NCBI GenBank assembly: GCA_017471245.1
Contig: JAFUVB010000095.1
Coordinates: 1 to 40,153, forward strand
Source: Prevotella sp.
GTDB lineage: Bacteria > Bacteroidota > Bacteroidia > Bacteroidales > Bacteroidaceae
Direction of reading: 5' to 3'
Length of the DNA: 40,153 nt
The notes beneath the pieces were generated by a model that saw nothing but the letters and a program-made list of their open reading frames with translations, searched no databases and was not told where the DNA came from. This document shows positions 33,969 through 40,153 of this stretch, piece after piece. Position 1 is the stretch's first letter, and each line of letters begins with the position of its first letter. Made by a program: the position numbers and the translations under genes.

Positions 33969-36121
33969 GACAGACTCTGCAAATGATGCGAACGGAACTG
34001 CGCCAGCTGTTCTACTCCCCGGTGGCATGGATCCTGCTTGTTGTCTTCATTCTCCAGACGGGCATTCCCTTCTTGGAGACCTTCCGGCAAGGACTGAAGA
34101 TGATGGTGCTCGACTCTCCTTTTTGGAGAGCCACCGATCAGCTTTATGCCGGTGGGCTGATGGAGACGGTGCAGCATTCCATCTACCTTTATCTGCCCTT
34201 GCTCACCATGGGCTTGCTTTCCAATGAGTATAGCTCTGGCAGCATAAAGTTGCTCTACTCATCACCGGTGAAGAGTGTGCAGATAATCATTGGCAAGTAT
34301 CTTTCAGTGGTTTGCTATGGAGGTGTGTTGCTTTTGGTCTTACTGAGTTTTGTGACATTGGGCATACTGAGGGTTCCAAATCTGAGCTATCCTGTAATAG
34401 CTTCTGCTCTGTTAGCTTTTATCCTGTTGTTCATGGCATACGCTGCCATCGGACTGTTTATCTCATGCCTCACAGAGTATCAGGTGGTTTCCGCTGTAGC
34501 TACATTTGCGCTCTTCGCCGTTCTCAACTACGTGGGGGAATTAGGACAGGGCATCCCCGTGCTTCGCGACATTTGCTATTGGCTTTGCCTGCCTTATCAT
34601 TCAGGCAATATGATTCACGGACTCATCTGTTCTGCCGATGTGATTTACTTCCTGTTGATAATCGTGGGCTTCTTAACCTTGTCGGTTCTTGTGCTGAACC
34701 GTCGTAAATCGGAAGTAAGCCGTGGCAGGATGTGGGCATGCGCGGTAGCTGTCGTGGCTGTCGTCATGACAATTGGCGTATTGTCCTCACGACCGGCCGC
34801 ACGGTTGTATGCAGACGTGACAGAGACGAAATATATGACTCTGTCTTCACTTAGTCAGCAGGTGTTGGCTCCTCTGCGTTCTGAGAAAGTGCAGATTACC
34901 ACCTACGTAAACATTGCCGACGAAAGCTTCAGCAAACTGTATGCCGTTCCGCGTCAGATGCTCGCCGATGAAGCGCGTTTTGATCCCTACCGCCGTTTTC
35001 TGCCTTATCTGAAGATGCGTTACGTGTATTACTATAAAAATCTTTTCCAGACAGGCGACGATGAAGATGACCTGATGAAGAAGGCATTGGATGCCATGCA
35101 CATGAGCAAGCAGCAGCTCACTCCGCTCGAAAAGATTGACTGTCTTGACGAACTGTCAGCCCAAGGGTGGCAGATGACTCGCACGGTGGAGGCTTGTGGC
35201 AGAAAGTCATTCCTCAATATGTTCAGCGACCCGATGATGTTGCCGGGCGAGGCGGAGATCACCGCAGCGCTTTCCATCGTTGCCGGGCAAGGTGTACCGG
35301 TATGGATGGCAGGAGATAATAAGGAGGCATACGGTGCCACGATAACTTCCCCTCATAACCGTCAGGCACTCTGCAACCAAGGCTTCATCGTCAGTGAGGC
35401 GACTCCTGCCGCAGGCGACTCTTGCCGTCTGGCCATCATCCTGAATCCCCGGAAGGAGATGGATGATGAACAGAAAAACACCTTCAGCCATCTGATCGCG
35501 AAGGGCAATAGCGCGCTGGTGATTGCCGACGCAGAGAACGCCGCATATGTGAACGACCTGCTCCAACCGCTTGGGGTCAGCATGACAGCGGAGGAACTGC
35601 GACAGCATGACCCTAACTATGATGGCTACCTGATACAGGGAGCACTTACCCAGGAGGCTATCCATCTGTTGCCGCAGTTGGCGGCAATGACGGTAGGGAT
35701 AGCTACTATGCCTCACTGTGGCACACTCTCTTTCGGCGACACGAAAACATTCAAGGTAACTCCTCTCCTGACCGACAAGGAGAGTGGACGCATGGTGGCA
35801 TGCCTTCTCACCCGACAGGTGGGCAGCCACGAGCAGCGTGTCGCCGTCTTCGCCAACGCCGCCTTTATGAGCAACAGGGAACTGGGCAACCAGTATAATG
35901 GCATCACTGCCATCAACCAGCCATTCGCACAGCAGCTGCTCTATTGGATGGGTGGTGATGGCAGCTACCCGTTGCAGATTGTCTATCCGCAGCCAACCGA
36001 TATGCAGATTACCGGGGAATATGAGAGTATCTACACGTTACGGTGGCTTTATATGGGCATCCTCCCAATTGTGGTCGCTATCATCGGCGCCACCGTTATT
36101 ATCATCCGCAAACGAAAATAA
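33965..36121 (+). CDS. GldF-GldG-like fusion: ABC-2 permease plus auxiliary domain, first copy
   Basis: A 718-residue membrane protein. Residues 1-250 are an ABC-2 permease with about six membrane segments, beginning SPVAWILLVVFILQTGIPFL and including the NEYSSGSIKLLYSSPV loop typical of GldF. A seventh segment (about 255-272) leads into a GldG-like periplasmic part: ETKYMTLSSLSQQVLAPL, then an ABC_transp_aux-type Rossmann-like domain (about 415-600). A last membrane anchor sits at the C-terminus (about 695-713) before RKRK. Where relatives and the second copy have a GHGE-type motif, this copy has MAGDNKEAYG, suggesting divergence of this surface. In gliding bacteria GldF and GldG are separate proteins; here they are fused. 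Confidence 0.85.
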   Translation: MRQTLQMMRTELRQLFYSPVAWILLVVFILQTGIPFLETFRQGLKMMVLDSPFWRATDQLYAGGLMETVQHSIYLYLPLLTMGLLSNEYSSGSIKLLYSSPVKSVQIIIGKYLSVVCYGGVLLLVLLSFVTLGILRVPNLSYPVIASALLAFILLFMAYAAIGLFISCLTEYQVVSAVATFALFAVLNYVGELGQGIPVLRDICYWLCLPYHSGNMIHGLICSADVIYFLLIIVGFLTLSVLVLNRRKSEVSRGRMWACAVAVVAVVMTIGVLSSRPAARLYADVTETKYMTLSSLSQQVLAPLRSEKVQITTYVNIADESFSKLYAVPRQMLADEARFDPYRRFLPYLKMRYVYYYKNLFQTGDDEDDLMKKALDAMHMSKQQLTPLEKIDCLDELSAQGWQMTRTVEACGRKSFLNMFSDPMMLPGEAEITAALSIVAGQGVPVWMAGDNKEAYGATITSPHNRQALCNQGFIVSEATPAAGDSCRLAIILNPRKEMDDEQKNTFSHLIAKGNSALVIADAENAAYVNDLLQPLGVSMTAEELRQHDPNYDGYLIQGALTQEAIHLLPQLAAMTVGIATMPHCGTLSFGDTKTFKVTPLLTDKESGRMVACLLTRQVGSHEQRVAVFANAAFMSNRELGNQYNGITAINQPFAQQLLYWMGGDGSYPLQIVYPQPTDMQITGEYESIYTLRWLYMGILPIVVAIIGATVIIIRKRK

Positions 36122-36124
36122 GTC

Positions 36125-38356
36125 ATGAAGATCATATTGCAAATAGCCAAGACGGAGCTGAAGACACTCTTCTGCTCTCCCATTGCATGGATGATATTAG
36201 TTGTCTTTGCCGTGCAAGTGGGTTTCTCCTATACAGGAGTATTTGAAAACAATCTGTCTCGTCAGTTATTGGGGTATTGGAACTTTGGGTTGTCACGCTC
36301 TCTGTTTGTCTCTACAAATCCCGCTGGTGTGCTCACACAGGTGCAGAACTATCTGTTTATCTACATCCCCTTGATTACCATGGGTGTGATGCATCATGAG
36401 CGACAGACAGGCAGTTTGTCGCTGCTCTATTCATCACCAGTGGCGGGATGGCAGATCATCGTGGGGAAATATCTCGCACTTTTGGTGGTAGGTGTCTCTT
36501 TCGTGGTGATTCTCGCTTGTCAAGGAATCTACAGCTATTTCGTTGTGGAGCATTTTGACGTGGTCTATTTCATCGTAGCCATGTTGGGTGTGGTGCTTTT
36601 GGTAGCAGCCTACTCCGCTATCGGTCTGTTCATGGCATGTGTCATCCGTTATCCCATAGCTGCCGCGATAGCCACCATGGCATTATTGCTGTTTCTGGGC
36701 TATGTGGGTGAATGGTGGCAGGATGTGCAAGGAGTCAACCAGATAGTATATTGGCTGTCTATCAAGAACCGGCTGACCCCGGTTATTGGCGGTTTGCTGT
36801 GCAGCGAGGACTTGTTCTATTTCATCATTGTCTCTCTCCTGTTCATAGGAATGAGCATCCTCTATATCTATTTCAGTCGTCGCTCCGTCTCGCTGATAAG
36901 TCGTGTGGCTTCATATCTGGGTGTCATCATTGTTGCCGTCATTGCCGGATGGCTGAGTTGCCAGCCCCGATTGATGTTCTACTATGATGCTACGCAGATG
37001 AAAGAGAACTCCTTGCTGCCAGAGCATCAGGAAATCATGAAGAGACTCGACGGACCATTGAAGATAACCACTTACTCTAATCTTCTGGCTCGTACAAATA
37101 TCAGTCCTACCAGCATTCTTTCCGATAAGAAATATCACCTGACTAATTATGTGCGCTTCAAGCCTGAGACGGAGATCGACTATGTGTTCTACTATAACGA
37201 CCCGCAGGTGAACGATGTGGAGACATTACGCAAGGTTGCCCGCAAGGCGGCGATTCAGAGTGACCAGGACTTCAGCAAGTATCTGTCACCGGCGGAACTG
37301 GAGAAACAGATTGACCTCAGCGGTGAGGAGTATCAGTTAGTACGTGTGATTGAGCGAGGTGACGGTCAGAAGGTGACACTACGCATCTTCGATGATCCCG
37401 CCGTTCATCCCAGTGAGTCGGAATGGATGGCTGCCTTCAAGCGACTGGCGATGCCGCTGCCACGGGTTGGCTTTCTGACGGGACATGGCGAGCGCAGTAT
37501 CGGCAGCAAGCAGAACCGCGACCTTTTCTTCATGGCGCAGCAGAACAATCACCGTCATGCGCTAACCAATCAGGGCTTCGATGTCGTAGAGAAGCAGGTA
37601 GGGCGCGACAGTCTGAACGACATACAGATTCTCATCGTGGCAGACTGCAGGCAACCTCTCACCGACCATGAGCTGAATGAATTGCGGTCTTTTATCGACA
37701 ATGGTGGGAATATGTGCATAGCGGTGGATGAGGGCAGTGTTGCCAATATGCGCCCGCTGTTGCGCATGACTGGGATGGATATCGCTGACAGTGTGGTTAC
37801 GCAGCCTCATGAGTACGAGAAAGAGAGTCTGGTAATCGCACAGGTTAGTACGGCATCTGCGAAAGCCGACTCCGTGTTCTGGTGGATGAGAAAAGGCAAT
37901 GAGCTGATCGCCCTGAACGGTTGCAAGGCCCTGCGCCCCATTTCATCAAACGGTTTCCAGTATATACCACTCGTGATAAGCACCGACAGTACCTTGGCGG
38001 CTGGCAGGCAGCTGACAGACAGTCTAACGATTGCGATGGCGCTGACACGTGAGGTTAACGACAAACAGCAACGTATCATTGTCATCGGCGACTGTGACTG
38101 GATGAGCAACGGTGAGTTGCAGGGAAGACGTTCCGACATCCATACAGTTAATGCCAACTTACTAATGGGAATGTTCCGCTGGTTCTCCTATGGAGAGGTG
38201 CCGATCAACTCCGGTAGGAAGATTGGACCAGACGGGCGGCTAACCGTCAACGATGAAGTGTGGGGTACCATCACGCACATTCTCTTTTGGGGCGTGTTCC
38301 CTGCGATACTTCTTATAACAGGCTCTGTCATCCTGCTTCGCAGGAGAAACAAATAA
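36125..38356 (+). CDS. GldF-GldG-like fusion, second copy
   Basis: A 743-residue paralogue of the protein encoded just upstream, starting 3 bases after its stop. The layout is the same: a permease part (SPIAWMILVVFAVQVGFSYT, RQTGSLSLLYSSPVAGWQII, six segments), a further segment near residue 260-275, a periplasmic GldG-like domain (ENSLLPEHQEIMKRLDGPLK), and a C-terminal anchor before RRRNK. It keeps FLTGHGERS, the family-typical motif lost in the first copy, followed by ILIVADCRQPLTDHELNELR. The two probably form a heterodimeric channel with one ATPase. No gliding genes accompany them, so a role with the SusC/SusD system, such as moving or removing the same ligand, is more likely. Confidence 0.85.
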   Translation: MKIILQIAKTELKTLFCSPIAWMILVVFAVQVGFSYTGVFENNLSRQLLGYWNFGLSRSLFVSTNPAGVLTQVQNYLFIYIPLITMGVMHHERQTGSLSLLYSSPVAGWQIIVGKYLALLVVGVSFVVILACQGIYSYFVVEHFDVVYFIVAMLGVVLLVAAYSAIGLFMACVIRYPIAAAIATMALLLFLGYVGEWWQDVQGVNQIVYWLSIKNRLTPVIGGLLCSEDLFYFIIVSLLFIGMSILYIYFSRRSVSLISRVASYLGVIIVAVIAGWLSCQPRLMFYYDATQMKENSLLPEHQEIMKRLDGPLKITTYSNLLARTNISPTSILSDKKYHLTNYVRFKPETEIDYVFYYNDPQVNDVETLRKVARKAAIQSDQDFSKYLSPAELEKQIDLSGEEYQLVRVIERGDGQKVTLRIFDDPAVHPSESEWMAAFKRLAMPLPRVGFLTGHGERSIGSKQNRDLFFMAQQNNHRHALTNQGFDVVEKQVGRDSLNDIQILIVADCRQPLTDHELNELRSFIDNGGNMCIAVDEGSVANMRPLLRMTGMDIADSVVTQPHEYEKESLVIAQVSTASAKADSVFWWMRKGNELIALNGCKALRPISSNGFQYIPLVISTDSTLAAGRQLTDSLTIAMALTREVNDKQQRIIVIGDCDWMSNGELQGRRSDIHTVNANLLMGMFRWFSYGEVPINSGRKIGPDGRLTVNDEVWGTITHILFWGVFPAILLITGSVILLRRRNK

Positions 38357-38391
38357 CAAACGGTATTTCAAACAAGGAAGTGTAATCAACG

Positions 38392-38650
38392 ATGAAAACG
38401 ATAATAATATCAGTAATTTGCATGATGATAACATCTGGTGTCTATGCACAGAACGCATCCTTACAGCCTAAATGGGCAGATGATATCACATCCGACAAAA
38501 AGACGGTGATTGATGGAATCCTTCACGCTATGTCAACCGTTAAAGGTGGCACTGGCAAAAGCCAAGGCAGAAGGAAAGAAACTGGTGATGCTCGACTGCT
38601 CCACATCGTGGCGACTGGACATGAAAGGAGTGGCACCTGATTATTATTAA
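38392..38650 (+). pseudogene. Remnant of a periplasmic thioredoxin-family gene
   Basis: The frame opens with a signal peptide (MKTIIISVICMMITSGVYAQ) and continues to about 38520. The recognisable thioredoxin strand then appears in a different frame (ALAKAKAEGKKLVMLDCSTS, then W) to a stop at 38648-38650. The expected WCxPC motif is gone: after DCSTSW the sequence reads RLDMKG, and about 80 further residues of a normal domain are absent. It has thus suffered a frameshift and a truncation. It follows the second fusion gene by 35 bases and was probably the last gene of locus C, paralleling the intact thioredoxin gene that ends locus A. Confidence 0.65.
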
Positions 38651-38713
38651 GTGGTTAACGTTAAAGAAATACAAAATCATGTGATCAGACATTTTTATTA
38701 TGATTATAATTAT

Positions 38714-38721
38714 TATATTTG
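38714..38721 (+). promoter_or_regulatory. Probable -7 box of the AAA ATPase gene
   Basis: TATATTTG matches TAnnTTTG. A T-rich stretch at 38692-38696 lies at roughly the right distance for the upstream element but lacks TTTG. The predicted leader before the ATG at 38740 is about 12 bases. Confidence 0.4.
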
Positions 38722-38739
38722 CAATAAAAATTGAAAGAT

Positions 38740-39879
38740 ATGAAACATTATAATCCGAATAATCCATTTGTTGTCGGCAAATATATCTCTGACAGTTATT
38801 TCTGCGACAGGGAGAAAGAAACGGAGTTTCTTCATAAGCAGGTATTGAATGGGCGTGATGTAGCCATCATCTCGCCTCGTAGAATGGGCAAGTCTGGATT
38901 GATACAGCATTTCTTCAACCAGCCTTTCATTAAGAATGAGTATTATGTTTTCTTTGTTGATATCTATTCTACCACTTCGTTGGCAGAGTTCGTCTATCTC
39001 TTAGGAAAGGAGATATATGAGCAGTTGAAACCCCAAAAGACTATCTGGAAGGAAAAATTCTTCCAGATAATTACTTCTTTCCGCATGGGTTTCAAACTGG
39101 ATGCCATGACTGGTATCCCATCCTTTGATATTGGACTTGGTGACATTCATGCGCCCCAATCTACTTTGGATGAAATATTCAACTATATAGAAGAGGCCGA
39201 CAGACCTTGTATTATCGCAATAGATGAGTTTCAACAAATAGGGGAGTATCCCGAGAAGAATGTCGAAGCGGTGTTGCGTACCTTGATTCAGCGATGCAAG
39301 AAAGCACAGTTTATCTTCTCCGGAAGCAAGCGGCACATGATGAGTAATATGTTTAATTCTCCTTCGAAGCCATTTTATCAGAGTGTCATCAGCATGGGAC
39401 TTGATCCCATCCCCATGGATATATACTCAAATTTCGCAGTCCGTATGTTTGAACAACGAGGGAAGAGTTTGGATGCAGAGACAGCTAATGCCGTATGGAA
39501 GATGTATGACGGATACACTTGGTTTGTGCAGATGGTGATGAATGAGCTTTTCTCCATGACAGGAAAAGGCTCACGCTGTGACGAAACCATGGTTGCCGAA
39601 GCTCGTGATAATATCATTCATGCGCAGGAGGACAGTTATAAAGACTTGCTATCTCAGCTGGCACCCAGGCAGAAAGTCGTGTTGCAGGCAATTGCCAAGG
39701 AAAGAAAAGCATGCAATATCACTTCTGCAAAATTTATTAATAAATATAGTCTCGGTTCTGCCAGTTCAGTGCAAGCGGCTGTCAAGCTTCTGTTAAAGAA
39801 CGACCTGATTACTTTTGAGGATGGTGTTTACCGTGTTTATGACCACTTCCTTTCTTATTGGCTGGTAACAGTCTATTGA
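38740..39879 (+). CDS. AAA/STAND-type ATPase of the archaeal ATPase_2 family
   Basis: A 379-residue cytosolic ATPase. The ATG at 38740 gives the family-typical MKHYNPNNPFVVGKYISDSY opening. Walker A is ISPRRMGKSGLI (about 44-55), Walker B is CIIAIDEFQQI (about 157-167), and a sensor-like FSGSKRHMM follows. A winged-helix-like C-terminus (about 300-375) has LAPRQKVVLQAIAKERKACN and ends in YDHFLSYWL. This family is abundant in Bacteroidetes and archaea; its members are mostly uncharacterised and often occur near mobile DNA. It stands alone between locus C and a probable insertion sequence. No nuclease or other effector domain is visible. Confidence 0.87.
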   Translation: MKHYNPNNPFVVGKYISDSYFCDREKETEFLHKQVLNGRDVAIISPRRMGKSGLIQHFFNQPFIKNEYYVFFVDIYSTTSLAEFVYLLGKEIYEQLKPQKTIWKEKFFQIITSFRMGFKLDAMTGIPSFDIGLGDIHAPQSTLDEIFNYIEEADRPCIIAIDEFQQIGEYPEKNVEAVLRTLIQRCKKAQFIFSGSKRHMMSNMFNSPSKPFYQSVISMGLDPIPMDIYSNFAVRMFEQRGKSLDAETANAVWKMYDGYTWFVQMVMNELFSMTGKGSRCDETMVAEARDNIIHAQEDSYKDLLSQLAPRQKVVLQAIAKERKACNITSAKFINKYSLGSASSVQAAVKLLLKNDLITFEDGVYRVYDHFLSYWLVTVY

Positions 39880-39948
39880 TCATGCTCTGTGTCGTTTATC
39901 TTAAAACCTTTGTTAAGTCAAGTCAAAAGAAAACAAATTGTAAACGTT

Positions 39949-40014
39949 TCCTCTCCAAGTAAATAACCTGTTCTCTCTGAGTAAATAGGTTGTTTATCTC
40001 AGTAAGTATTTTTT
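39949..40014. repeat. Degenerate 22-base tandem repeat, second array
   Basis: Three units of 22 bases (39949-39970, 39971-39992, 39993-40014), each with a CTC-rich start, an AGTAAATA or AGTAAGTA core and, in the first two, a TG end. It is introduced by AAACGTTTCCT, which also introduces the array at 32969. It lies between the AAA ATPase stop and the probable insertion sequence; the rest of 39880-40125 shows no gene. Confidence 0.55.
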
Positions 40015-40125
40015 ACGCCAGTTCGGGATAAGAAAGTTCTCTAAAAAGTTGGTAATCTGAGATATTTTTTGTACCTTTATAGATGATTTTCAGTTACTTA
40101 TAAAGCGATACAAAAGAACATACTC

Positions 40126-40153
40126 ATGATTACCGATGACAAAATTACAGAAA
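40126..40153 (+). CDS. First codons of a probable IS982-family transposase, cut by the window end
   Basis: Only MITDDKITE is visible before the window ends. This opening matches what I remember of IS982-family transposases from Bacteroidales (MITxDKxTEIF). TACCTTTA about 55 bases upstream is a weak -7 box. The terminal inverted repeat of the element could not be identified from one end. With nine residues the call is tentative. Confidence 0.4.

Noticed and set aside
36712-37671. Additional open frames within the second fusion gene
   Set aside because: They are out-of-frame overlaps of a gene with clear membrane segments and motifs.
6060-38356. Classical polysaccharide utilisation loci
   Set aside because: SusC/SusD pairs are present, but no glycoside hydrolase, polysaccharide lyase, carbohydrate esterase or hybrid two-component regulator was found in the window.
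33039-38356. Gliding motility machinery
   Set aside because: The ATPase and fused membrane proteins resemble GldA/F/G, but no other gliding genes are present and the genes are embedded behind a SusC/SusD operon.

Overview
The window is from a member of the Bacteroidetes, most likely a Bacteroidales species near Prevotella. The evidence is three SusC/SusD-type outer-membrane loci, two ECF sigma/FecR anti-sigma pairs, a Prevotella-like C-terminal tail on a secreted protein, and repeated promoters of the phylum type (TTTG, about 20 bases, TAnnTTTG). No tRNA, rRNA or CRISPR array was seen.

Layout. (1) 1-2637 is an accessory patch: the tail of a possible toxin, two small immunity-like genes, an unknown lipoprotein, and two 220-bp non-autonomous transposable elements (MITEs) plus fragments. 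Each full MITE carries a phylum-type promoter. (2) 2638-3301 is a HepT/MntA toxin-antitoxin pair, followed by a 656-base gap rich in palindromes. (3) 3958-5920 is a two-gene cobalamin unit (CbiB and a CobD/CobC-like PLP enzyme). (4) Locus A, 6060-14388, plus strand: ECF sigma, FecR, SusC with an STN signalling domain, a frameshifted SusD, and a thioredoxin-fold lipoprotein or periplasmic protein. (5) 14720-15886 is a Fic protein flanked by 37-bp direct repeats. (6) Locus B, 24695 down to 16229, minus strand: SusC without STN, SusD, a DUF4843-like lipoprotein, a secreted propeller-like protein, and probably a separately transcribed metallophosphatase. A 100-bp repeat lies on each side. (7) Locus C, 25165-38356, plus strand: ECF sigma, FecR, SusC with STN, SusD, a lipoprotein resembling zinc metallopeptidases but lacking HExxH, an ABC ATPase, and two tandem GldF-GldG-like fusion proteins. 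A broken thioredoxin gene follows. (8) 38740-39879 is an AAA-type ATPase, and the window ends a few codons into a probable IS982-family transposase.

How the genes may work together. Loci A and C look like cell-surface signalling/import systems: ligand loading of SusC/SusD is sensed through the STN domain by FecR, which releases the sigma factor. No glycoside hydrolase or polysaccharide lyase was seen in any locus, so a classical polysaccharide utilisation role is not supported. Peptide, cofactor or metal-complex substrates are equally possible. Locus C adds an inner-membrane ABC module and is the best candidate for an under-described system. In locus A the base composition changes sharply inside the SusC gene just after the TonB-box-like region, suggesting that a resident sensor module was joined to a foreign barrel, SusD and thioredoxin block.
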